Shown here: one piece after another, positions 1-5,969 of the stretch | Numbering within the stretch: the stretch's first letter is position 1 | How the letters are laid out: each line of letters starts with the position of its first letter | Source of the DNA: JBOFZL01 sp051655155 | GTDB taxonomy: Bacteria; Bacillota; Clostridia; Peptostreptococcales; Filifactoraceae | DNA length: 8,831 bases | Assembly (NCBI GenBank): GCA_051655155.1 | Contig: JBOFZL010000073.1 | Span: 1-8,831, forward strand | Direction: 5' to 3' | Notes under the pieces: model-generated | Database searches by the model: none | Told to the model about the DNA's origin: nothing | The model's input: the letters and a program-made list of their open reading frames with translations, nothing else | Translations under genes and position numbers: made by a program

Positions 1-136
1 CTGAAGCATTACAACCAGAATCAAAATTGATGTGCTCATTAACCGAATTTGTTTTCTCGGCAAAAGATGTTGTAGTCGTTAATAATGAAGCGATAATTAT
101 TGCAAACGTAAAACATGATTTTTTTGTATATGACAT
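1..136 (-). CDS. N-terminal part of a secreted protein, cut by the window edge
   Basis: A leftward reading frame starts at ATG 136-134, behind a good Shine-Dalgarno sequence (AAGGAG on the minus strand, 149-144, 7 bases before the start). It stays open to the window edge, giving 45 codons. The N-terminus is a classic Sec signal peptide: Lys5-Lys6, a hydrophobic core at about residues 9-19, a Thr-rich stretch, and a plausible signal peptidase I site after Ser-Phe-Ala26. The mature part visible so far is hydrophilic (EKTNSVNEHINFDSG) and matches no family I recognise. There is no lipobox cysteine near the cleavage site, so a lipoprotein is unlikely. The product is exported, but its function cannot be assigned from 45 residues. 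It is transcribed divergently from the LRR gene, so the two could share regulation. Whether it carries a C-terminal sorting signal for the nearby sortase cannot be seen. Confidence 0.8.
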   Translation of the reverse strand, partial: MSYTKKSCFTFAIIIASLLTTTTSFAEKTNSVNEHINFDSGCNAS

Positions 137-223
137 ATAGGTTCTCCTTAAAATTTTTATATGAAAATAGAAACTATAAATATTAAGTTTGTTACTTAAG
201 CAATAAGAATAAGATAATTTAAT

Positions 224-267
224 ACTAGATAGTTTAGAAAATTTCATAGAGTAGTATTTTATCTAGT
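224..267. repeat. Inverted repeat in the divergent intergenic region
   Basis: ACTAGATA (224-231) and TATCTAGT (260-267) form perfect 8-base arms around 28 bases. A second, competing pairing exists between AATACTA (221-227) and TAGTATT (252-258). No long T-tract follows on either strand, so it is not a standard intrinsic terminator. Its position between two divergent genes suits a regulator-binding site or an alternative RNA fold. In DNA this AT-rich, chance pairing remains possible. Confidence 0.4.
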
Positions 268-427
268 TAATAAACAATAACGATTTGAAGTAAAATGCTT
301 TCTAATATATTATCAATAATTTTTATTAAAATCAAGATAAAAATATTTCAAACATAAAAAATAATGGATTGAACTTTTAAATTATGTAGATTTTGTTAAT
401 AGGAGTATAGATGTTTATAATATGGAG

Positions 428-456
428 TTGATTTATAAGGTTTATGCTGATATAAT
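428..456 (+). promoter_or_regulatory. Predicted promoter of the LRR gene
   Basis: The -35 hexamer TTGATT (428-433) is separated by exactly 17 bases from a perfect TATAAT -10 box (451-456), which is preceded by an extended -10 TG at 448-449. This is close to the vegetative sigma-A consensus and predicts a transcription start near 463, giving a leader of about 50 bases. A second copy of the block CTGATATAATA (447-457) occurs at 479-489. Confidence 0.65.
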
Positions 457-479
457 AGTACAAAATAAAATATAAAAAC

Positions 480-488
480 TGATATAAT
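480..488 (+). promoter_or_regulatory. Second extended -10 element before the LRR gene
   Basis: TG at 480-481, one base, then TATAAT at 483-488 repeat the extended -10 of the upstream promoter, 32 bases downstream. No good -35 box sits at 17 bases. If used, transcription would start near 495, only about 18 bases before the ATG, yet the AGGAGG at 503-508 would still be included. It could instead be a repeated protein-binding block. Confidence 0.3.
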
Positions 489-512
489 ATTGTAATATTC
501 TTAGGAGGAAAA

Positions 513-2687
513 ATGAAAAAAAAATTTAAAAAGAGCATTAGCATAGCAAGTGCAGTTATAATAATGATTATGCCTTTGAACATCATGGCTGTTGGCGATA
601 ATAACTTTCAGTTAAAAAAAGAAGAAGCAATTAAGAGCGTCGAAGTTGAAATTAATAAGGAGTATGAAGCTCAAGTATATAGCGAAGAATTAGATACGAA
701 AAATGAAGCTGAAGCAAAAAAAATGGGGGAAGTGGCTATTCAACCTAAGAATATAGATACTTTGAATACTGAAAATTCTCTTGCCGATATCATTAAGCCA
801 TTAAACTATGGAGAAAGTTCTGATTTAGCTTTTAATGAGAAAAGCAGTCTATTAGAAAAAGCTATATTAAAATTCTATCAAGATATTGATACTAATAGCG
901 ACCAACATATCCAAAAATCTGAAGCAGCAAGTTGGGAAGGTGAAGAGATAGTTATAAATGAAAGAATAGGTGGGGAGATTGAAGGCTTACAATATTTTTC
1001 TAAGATTAAGAGGATATCACTATGGGGATGTGATTTGGAGGGAGAGATTTTTTCGAAAGATGCTGAAAATCTAACGAATTTAGTAGAATTAGATTTAAAG
1101 AGTAATAGATTAACAGGTAATATTCCGGAAGGCATAGTAAAGTTAAGAAATTTAGGGGAGCTTGATCTTAGGTATAATAAGTTGTCTGGCCCTATTCCTT
1201 CTAATATTGGAGATTTAGAAGGTTTAATAAAGCTAGATTTAAGTGGAAATAATTTGGAGGGTGAAATTCCAAATAGTATATGTGATTTAGAAAATCTCGA
1301 GACTTTATTTTTAAGACAAAATAATGAACTTAGTGGAATGCCTGCAAATCTAAACAAGCTTAAAAATCTTAAAAACTTAGATATATCCGAGAATAAGTTA
1401 AGAGGAGCTATACCAGATCTTAGTGGAATGGATAAGTTGGAAATACTAATATTAGACGATAACGAGTTGACGGGGGATTTACCAACATCTTTATGGACTC
1501 TAAAGAATATTAATACAGTCATTTTAGATAATAATAGTATATCTGGGAGCATACCGGAAATTATAGAGATAAGTGAATTGAAAGAGATAACTCTTAGTAA
1601 TAATAAAATTAGCGGAGATATACCGTTAAGCTTTAACAAGTTGAAAAAACTTAGGGTTTTAGATTTATCGAATAATATGTTCGAGTTGTCTTCTTTAAAT
1701 TTCTTATCTGGATTAGATAAGTTAAAAATCTTAAATCTTTCATCTAATAAAATAGAATCCTTCAGTGATGATATAGGTAGTTTATCTTCACTTTGGAGTA
1801 TGCATATTGATGATACAGGAGTATCTGAAATGCCAGCTGATATAGGGGAGCTAAAGAATTTGCGACTTATTAGATGTAGAAATAACAATTTAGAAGTTAT
1901 ACCGGAGAGTTTTTCTCAATTGGAAAGTCTTGGTATGGCATTATTTACTAATAATAAAATTAAAAGTATACCGAATGATATAGGAAATTTAAACGGATTA
2001 GAAATACTGGACTTAAGTAATAATGAAATTGATGCTGAACTACAAAATATTGGAGTATGGAATTTAGAAAATATTAATATTTTATGTCTAGATAATAATA
2101 ATTTGTCCGGATATATACCAACAGAGATTAATAAAATTAAGAATATTAGGTTTTTATCTTTAAACAATAATAATATAGGTGGAAGCATACCAAGCTCTAT
2201 AGAAGAGTTATATAATTTATCTTCATTATATCTTAATGATAATTTGATAGGTGGAGAAGTACCAAAAAATATTGGAGGCCACTATGCTTTATATCTTTAT
2301 AACAATAAGATAGAGTTTATGCCAGAGGATGTATTGGAAAGGGCAAAAGTATTGGTTAATCCTGGTGGGAGTCAAATGATTAATGATAGGGTAATTATTA
2401 ATTCACAAAACTATGAAAATATAAGTATAGACAAGGTTGAAGATAAGGCAGATTATAAATTCAAGGCTTTACCTATTTATGAAGAGCTAGCTAAAGAAGG
2501 TTCAAAATTCGTATGTACATTAAGAATGCCTGATAAGACGGTTAGTGCTATAATTCCAGTTTTTGAGGATGGAAATATTATAATATCACAAGAAGATTTG
2601 ACACAACAAGGCGAGTATATTTTTAAAATCAAGGTTTTGGATGGCATTTTACGAAACTCTGTATATACCACCAAATTTAGTAAATAA
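513..2687 (+). CDS. Secreted leucine-rich-repeat protein with plant-like LxGxIP repeats and an EF-hand-like loop
   Basis: The product is 724 residues, preceded by AGGAGG (503-508) 4 bases before the ATG. Residues 1-26 are a Sec signal peptide (Lys-rich start, hydrophobic core 8-20, cleavage likely after Ala26). A charged linker, about 30-110, follows. Residues 126-137 fit an EF-hand calcium loop: Asp126, Asn128, Asp130, Ile133, Glu137. From about 165 to 613 run about 19 LRRs of 23-25 residues. Repeats at 190-379 and 521-591 mostly follow the 24-residue LxxLxLxxNxLxGxIP pattern usual in plant receptors, while those at about 404-495 are the shorter 23-residue type. The tail, about 614-724, looks beta-rich and possibly Ig-like. 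There is no LPXTG/NPQTN-type motif, C-terminal hydrophobic segment or SLH domain, so it is probably secreted or held non-covalently. By analogy LRR proteins bind proteins or glycans; the ligand is unknown. It ends at a hairpin facing the sortase gene. Confidence 0.9.
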   Translation: MKKKFKKSISIASAVIIMIMPLNIMAVGDNNFQLKKEEAIKSVEVEINKEYEAQVYSEELDTKNEAEAKKMGEVAIQPKNIDTLNTENSLADIIKPLNYGESSDLAFNEKSSLLEKAILKFYQDIDTNSDQHIQKSEAASWEGEEIVINERIGGEIEGLQYFSKIKRISLWGCDLEGEIFSKDAENLTNLVELDLKSNRLTGNIPEGIVKLRNLGELDLRYNKLSGPIPSNIGDLEGLIKLDLSGNNLEGEIPNSICDLENLETLFLRQNNELSGMPANLNKLKNLKNLDISENKLRGAIPDLSGMDKLEILILDDNELTGDLPTSLWTLKNINTVILDNNSISGSIPEIIEISELKEITLSNNKISGDIPLSFNKLKKLRVLDLSNNMFELSSLNFLSGLDKLKILNLSSNKIESFSDDIGSLSSLWSMHIDDTGVSEMPADIGELKNLRLIRCRNNNLEVIPESFSQLESLGMALFTNNKIKSIPNDIGNLNGLEILDLSNNEIDAELQNIGVWNLENINILCLDNNNLSGYIPTEINKIKNIRFLSLNNNNIGGSIPSSIEELYNLSSLYLNDNLIGGEVPKNIGGHYALYLYNNKIEFMPEDVLERAKVLVNPGGSQMINDRVIINSQNYENISIDKVEDKADYKFKALPIYEELAKEGSKFVCTLRMPDKTVSAIIPVFEDGNIIISQEDLTQQGEYIFKIKVLDGILRNSVYTTKFSK

Positions 2688-2728
2688 CTATAAATTCGTA
2701 GCTTTAACCTTAATACAAATTATTAGAT

Positions 2729-2787
2729 AAATAAGATGGCTTTAAAAATTTAGATTTTAATCTTAAATGTTTAAAGTCATCTTATTT
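2729..2787. terminator. Bidirectional intrinsic terminator between the LRR and sortase genes
   Basis: AAATAAGATGGCTTTAAA (2729-2746) pairs with TTTAAAGTCATCTTATTT (2770-2787) over 18 positions, with a single G-U wobble in the plus-strand RNA. The 23-base loop contains further partial pairing (TTTAGAT against ATCTTAAA). On the plus strand the arm runs into TTATTTTGTT. On the minus strand it runs into TTATTTATC. It lies 41 bases after the LRR stop codon and about 90 bases beyond the sortase stop codon, so it can serve both converging genes. The minus-strand U-tract is the weaker. Confidence 0.8.
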
Positions 2788-2876
2788 TGTTATAATATAA
2801 AACTATATGAGAGAGTGAAAGTTATAAAGTGCTTAGGTAAATATTTTCGGTTGAAGTTAAATATTTAGTAGTAATT

Positions 2877-3623
2877 TTATGAAATTTTTTTAGCAACAAC
2901 AACTAAACGGCCATTTTCGGTATGATAACTGCAAGTAGATAGCATCATTAATTTATCACCATAATTTATTCCATCAAGATTTTTATACATAGAGATTTTA
3001 TCAATATTTTGAATAAAGTCATCGAATTGTTCTCTTGATAAATTTCCATAATAGTCATAATATCTAAAACCAATCTCATCTTTATAAAGTACACGAGATT
3101 CAAATATAGATATTATAGAGTATTTTTGTTTTTCTTTAGGGGTGTCAAGGGTAATCGTGTTATGATTATTGAAGAACTCTTGGTTTTTGTATTCTTCCAA
3201 CGCTCCAAACATTCTGCTATCTTTCATATTATGGCCATAGATTATAAATAAAGGATTATCAATATTTCCACTTCCTATAAATGGAGTACCGCTTTCTGAA
3301 TATTTTTTATCAAAAGAACGACGGAGATAATATTCAGAATCATTAGGAGTAAACATTATGGGATAACTAACAGTTGTATTTGGAATTGAAAGCCAAGCCA
3401 CCATATCTGAATTTTGTGAAAATATAGTACTGTATTCAGATATAAATTCACCATTTCCAGATGGAGTAACTGAAGTGGTTACAGTTGATTGTAATTTTTT
3501 GAATGCCACTTCATCCATATACCTTTGGAATAAATTAAAAGCTATATAAGAGGATGAAATTATAAATAGCCCACAAAATAATGAGATAAGAAGTTTGTAA
3601 TGTTTTAATATAATGTTTTTCAT
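2877..3623 (-). CDS. srtB: Class B sortase (cell-wall transpeptidase)
   Basis: The 248-residue product fits class B sortases in length. Residues about 11-31 form one N-terminal membrane anchor, with the catalytic domain outside the cell. The catalytic triad of the family is visible: His131 in the IYGHNM motif, Cys231 in LSTCSYH, and Arg239 eight residues later in GRLVVVAKK. The early WLSIPNTTVSYPIM stretch (77-90) and the YYLRRSFDKKYSESGTPF segment (98-115) are also typical of class B. The family cleaves a sorting signal in exported proteins and joins them to peptidoglycan or, in some cases, to pilin subunits. No substrate with a sorting signal is complete in this window, so its target is unknown. 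The start at 3623 has only a modest AGAAAGG binding site, 10 bases upstream (3634-3640). The gene converges on the LRR gene and diverges from the pilus genes. Confidence 0.93.
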   Translation of the reverse strand: MKNIILKHYKLLISLFCGLFIISSSYIAFNLFQRYMDEVAFKKLQSTVTTSVTPSGNGEFISEYSTIFSQNSDMVAWLSIPNTTVSYPIMFTPNDSEYYLRRSFDKKYSESGTPFIGSGNIDNPLFIIYGHNMKDSRMFGALEEYKNQEFFNNHNTITLDTPKEKQKYSIISIFESRVLYKDEIGFRYYDYYGNLSREQFDDFIQNIDKISMYKNLDGINYGDKLMMLSTCSYHTENGRLVVVAKKIS

Positions 3624-3661
3624 AGCAATTTTGCCTTTCTAAATTATGACTATAGTTTTAC

Positions 3662-3695
3662 ATATCTTATAGATATATTATCCTTTTTCAAAAAG
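3662..3695. repeat. Two adjacent small palindromes upstream of the sortase gene
   Basis: ATATCT-TAT-AGATAT (3662-3676) and CTTTTT-C-AAAAAG (3683-3695) lie 39-72 bases upstream of the sortase start. On the minus strand TTGAAA (about 3691-3686) could be a -35 box, with -10-like sequence in the AT-rich stretch that follows, so the palindromes would overlap the promoter. This arrangement is compatible with operator sites, but six-base AT-rich arms are easily produced by chance. Confidence 0.3.
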
Positions 3696-3928
3696 AACTT
3701 TTAATGATATTTTTACTATTATAGTTACATATAGTAATCTTTACTTTTAGAGGATTTCATATGCTTCAATAAATTTCACACTATTATTTACAAGAAAATA
3801 CATTGAATAAGAAAAATCTATAAGAATACTGTAATTAGAAAGATAATCCATAAGTTAAATATATATGAATCCTGATATTTTAATATAAAATGGAATATAC
3901 TTGTATTATAATTTATCATAAAAACCTA

Positions 3929-3967
3929 TTGAAATCAAGACAAAACAACTCTAAAAGGGGATTTCAA
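3929..3967. repeat. Inverted repeat, single copy
   Basis: TTGAAATC (3929-3936) and GATTTCAA (3960-3967) form perfect 8-base arms around 23 bases. The block superficially resembles the ends of some CRISPR repeats, but it occurs once only. It is not followed by a T-tract. Its role is unknown. Confidence 0.3.
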
Positions 3968-4102
3968 CTAAAATAAAGAAGAGTTTAATTTGTCCTAGCT
4001 GTAATAGAGTTTCTGTAATAATACTGTAGCTTGAACAACCAATAGACAAATCATCAATATTTAAAACTTAATTAAGGATGAAAAATAGATAATACAGTAA
4101 AC

Positions 4103-4160
4103 AAGTATATTGATAGTTATAAAATGATAATTATTTAGAGATTAAACTATACTTATTTTT
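4103..4160 (+). terminator. Terminator-like or attenuator-like structure upstream of pilB
   Basis: AAGTATA (4103-4109) pairs with TATACTT (4148-4154), enclosing an inner hairpin in which ATAGTTAT (4113-4120) pairs with ATAATTAT (4127-4134), with one G-U pair and a 6-base loop. The outer arm is followed by ATTTTTT (4155-4161). Because the only upstream gene points the other way, this would stop an RNA starting inside the intergenic region, that is, act as an attenuator for pilB. The stems are nearly all A-U and therefore weak, so the call is tentative. Confidence 0.3.
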
Positions 4161-4211
4161 TGATAATGGAAATGGAATAAAAAATATAAATAATAATTTA
4201 AAAAAAAAATC

Positions 4212-4240
4212 TTGTAAATATAAATTAATTGTAATACAAT
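4212..4240 (+). promoter_or_regulatory. Candidate promoter of the type IV pilus genes
   Basis: TTGTAA (4212-4217) is followed after exactly 17 bases by TACAAT (4235-4240), a five-of-six match to the -10 consensus. A run of ten A residues (4200-4209) sits just upstream of the -35, where an UP element would lie. A start near 4247 is predicted, giving a leader of about 43 bases before the preferred pilB start. The -35 matches only four of six consensus positions. Confidence 0.45.
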
Positions 4241-4242
4241 TA
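4226..4242. promoter_or_regulatory. 17-bp palindrome overlapping the pilB -10 box, possible operator
   Basis: TAATTGTAATACAATTA is a perfect inverted repeat with 8-base arms around one central base. It covers the whole predicted -10 box and ends 8 bases before the AGAGG at 4250-4254. A dimeric repressor bound here would block RNA polymerase. As RNA it could not form a useful hairpin with a one-base loop, which favours a DNA-binding site. Confidence 0.4.
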
Positions 4243-4289
4243 GAAAAAGTAGAGGTTAACTTTTATGAAGTCTGGAGATGTTTTATATT

Positions 4290-5951
4290 ATGAAATTTTC
4301 AAAACGTTTATTAGATTTAAAACTTATAAGTGAAGATGATTTAGAAAAGGCTCTTACCATAAAGAAAGAATCTAATATGCAACTTGGAGATGTTCTTGTA
4401 CAGATGGGAGTAGTTACTCAAGAACAGATATCTAGAGTTATAGCGCAAGAGTTACAGGTTGAATATGTTGAATTAAGTGATTTTGATATTAATGATGAAG
4501 CTAGCAAAGAAATACCAGAAAAAATAGCTAGGAAGTATAATATTCTGCCATTAGATTATCAAGATGGAAAACTTTTAGTTGCAATGTCGAATCCTTTAGA
4601 TATAATTGCTATTCAGGATGTTAGGCTTTACACAGGGAAAAATATACTAAAGGTAATGACTTCACAAAATGAATTAGAAAGTGCATTTTCAAGAGTATAT
4701 AATGTATCAGAAGATGTAGAAAAAGCTATAAGCGACTTTGGAGAAGGTCGGGTTGATGTTAAAGTTCAGTCAAGTGAAGAATCTTCAGATGTTATAAATG
4801 CACCTGTTGTGAGGTTAGTTAAATCTATTATTTTAGACGCAATAAAACTGAAAACCAGTGATATTCATATTGAACCTTTCGAAAAAAAAATACGTGTTCG
4901 TTTTAGAATAGATGGAGAGTTAAAAGAGACCTTGGTGCTGGATAAGGAGCTGAACAACGCTATAGTTACACGTATTAAAATAATAGGCGGAATGGATATA
5001 TCTGAAAAGAGAATACCTCAAGATGGTAGGGTGGAAATTAACTTTGATGGTAGAGTTGTAGATATGAGGATATCTATTTTACCAACTGTCTATGGTGAAA
5101 AAATTGTAATTCGTCTATTGGACAGAAATTCAATAGTTGTTTCTATGGAGAAACTAGGATTTTCAAAAAAGAATTTGGAGTATTTTAATAAAATTATAAG
5201 AGTTCCAGAAGGTATTATACTTCTTACAGGACCGACGGGAAGTGGTAAAACTACAACATTATATGCAGTTTTAAGAGAATTAAATAGTATAAACAGGAAT
5301 ATTATAACTTTGGAAGATCCAGTGGAGTATAGACTGGATGGTGTTAATCAGGTTCAAGTTAATAGTCGTGCAGGCATGACATTTGCAAGTGGACTTCGCT
5401 CTATATTGCGTCAAGATCCTGATGTAGTTATGCTTGGAGAAATAAGAGATGAAGAAACCGCAGAAATTGCAATAAGAGCAGCTATAACAGGTCATGTGGT
5501 TTTATCTACATTGCATACAAATGATACTGCGAGTACAATATCTAGACTGATAGATATGGGTATAGAGAAATATATGGTTTCATCAGCTGTTGTTGGAATT
5601 GTGGCCCAAAGGTTAATAAAAAAAATATGCCCTAAATGTAAATATGAATATGAAGCAACAGATGAAGAAAAAGAATTACTTTCTCTTGAAGGACAAGTTC
5701 AATTACATAAAGGGAAAGGCTGTAACTATTGTTATGGTAGTGGCTATGTAGGGCGGACAGGTATTCATGAAATATTGATTATGGATAGAGCCATAAAATC
5801 TATGATAAATGATAATGAATCAATAGAAAAAATAAAGAATTATGCAGTAAGTAAAGGAATGAACACGCTTAGTAATTCAGCAAGAGAGCTTGTTTTAGCT
5901 GGAGTTACTTCTGTAGAGCAGATGCTAAAAATAACCTATAGCGTAGATTAA
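4290..5951 (+). CDS. pilB: Type IV pilus extension ATPase PilB
   Basis: This hexameric cytoplasmic ATPase drives pilin polymerisation through PilC. Numbered from ATG 4290 the protein has 553 residues, normal for PilB/GspE. Residues about 5-135 form the MshEN-type N-terminal domain. The second LGxxLxxxG motif (32-40) is present but the first is degenerate. The ATPase core, about 155-500, shows Walker A GPTGSGKT (314-321), an Asp box around LEDPVEY (341-347), Walker B ending in Glu384 (VVMLGEIRD) and a His box from His402 (GHVVLSTLHT). Four cysteines, CxxC at 447/450 and 478/481, form the zinc site usual in PilB and absent from PilT. An in-frame ATG at 4278 would add four residues (MFYI), but GGAG (4274-4277) abuts it directly, while that site lies 12 bases before ATG 4290. 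The second start also gives the usual MKxxKRL-like N-terminus. It is the first gene of the pilus cluster, with pilT 18 bases downstream. Confidence 0.95.
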   Translation: MKFSKRLLDLKLISEDDLEKALTIKKESNMQLGDVLVQMGVVTQEQISRVIAQELQVEYVELSDFDINDEASKEIPEKIARKYNILPLDYQDGKLLVAMSNPLDIIAIQDVRLYTGKNILKVMTSQNELESAFSRVYNVSEDVEKAISDFGEGRVDVKVQSSEESSDVINAPVVRLVKSIILDAIKLKTSDIHIEPFEKKIRVRFRIDGELKETLVLDKELNNAIVTRIKIIGGMDISEKRIPQDGRVEINFDGRVVDMRISILPTVYGEKIVIRLLDRNSIVVSMEKLGFSKKNLEYFNKIIRVPEGIILLTGPTGSGKTTTLYAVLRELNSINRNIITLEDPVEYRLDGVNQVQVNSRAGMTFASGLRSILRQDPDVVMLGEIRDEETAEIAIRAAITGHVVLSTLHTNDTASTISRLIDMGIEKYMVSSAVVGIVAQRLIKKICPKCKYEYEATDEEKELLSLEGQVQLHKGKGCNYCYGSGYVGRTGIHEILIMDRAIKSMINDNESIEKIKNYAVSKGMNTLSNSARELVLAGVTSVEQMLKITYSVD

Positions 5952-5969
5952 AAAAGAAAGGGTAGGAAT

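Larger units (their letters stand above)
137..512. other. Divergent intergenic region between two secreted-protein genes
   Basis: These 376 bases are very AT-rich and hold no credible gene. They contain the ribosome binding site of the leftward gene (144-149), an inverted repeat near the middle (224-267), and the promoter elements of the rightward LRR gene (428-488). No convincing -35/-10 pair was found for the leftward gene. A TATAGT-like box on the minus strand near 165-170 is possible but its -35 partner is poor. No riboswitch motif was recognised. Confidence 0.7.
3624..4289. other. Long AT-rich intergenic region upstream of the sortase and pilus genes
   Basis: About 650 bases separate the sortase start from pilB. 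No convincing gene was found. The region holds two small palindromes near the sortase promoter (3662-3695), an 8-base inverted repeat (3929-3967), a terminator-like fold (4103-4160), an A10 tract (4200-4209) and a candidate pilB promoter with an overlapping palindrome (4212-4242). Another palindrome (ATTTTA, 3 bases, TAAAAT) lies at 3877-3891, just before an isolated TATAAT at 3907-3912 that lacks a good -35. No c-di-GMP-I or c-di-GMP-II riboswitch core could be recognised by eye. The length and repeats suggest a regulatory leader or decayed sequence. Confidence 0.6.

Noticed and set aside
411..431. Six-codon ORF (MFIIWS) with AGGAG at 401-405
   Set aside because: It lies upstream of the predicted LRR promoter and overlaps its -35 box, so it would probably not be on the LRR transcript. 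It is too short to support.
377..586. Hydrophobic 69-codon open frame on the minus strand over the LRR gene start
   Set aside because: It overlaps the LRR promoter, ribosome binding site and signal peptide. Its Ile/Phe/Tyr-rich sequence is what AT-rich noncoding DNA gives by chance.
878..1888. A 336-codon open frame on the minus strand inside the LRR gene
   Set aside because: It is antisense to the clearly coding LRR repeats. The regular 24-codon periodicity keeps stops out of this frame. The translation is Ser/Leu/Phe-rich with no family motif, and there is no upstream ribosome binding site of note.
2839..2866. AAATATTT repeated twice, as a second sortase terminator
   Set aside because: The stem would be eight A-U pairs only with no U-tract on the minus strand, and the shared hairpin at 2729-2787 explains termination better.
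3747..3851. 34-codon ORF on the minus strand in the sortase-pilB gap
   Set aside because: There is no Shine-Dalgarno sequence before its ATG, no recognisable motif, and a frame of this length is expected by chance.
3929..3967. CRISPR-like repeat ending in GATTTCAAC
   Set aside because: There is a single copy with no spacer-repeat pattern and no cas gene in the window.
3955..4029. Open stretch encoding a CPSC zinc-knuckle-like motif, as in a transposase remnant
   Set aside because: It has no start codon with a binding site and only 24 codons between stops. The frames around it are full of stops and nothing else resembles a mobile element.
3826..4099. TACTGTA repeated three times upstream of pilB (3827-3833, 4022-4028, and inverted at 4093-4099), with another after the pilin gene
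   Set aside because: The word is short and AT-rich, spacing is irregular, and a copy also lies inside the sortase gene. The count is only modestly above what I would expect by chance.
3624..4289. c-di-GMP riboswitch before the pilus genes, as in C. difficile
   Set aside because: None of the conserved core segments of the class I or class II aptamers could be found by eye. A covariance search would be the decisive test.
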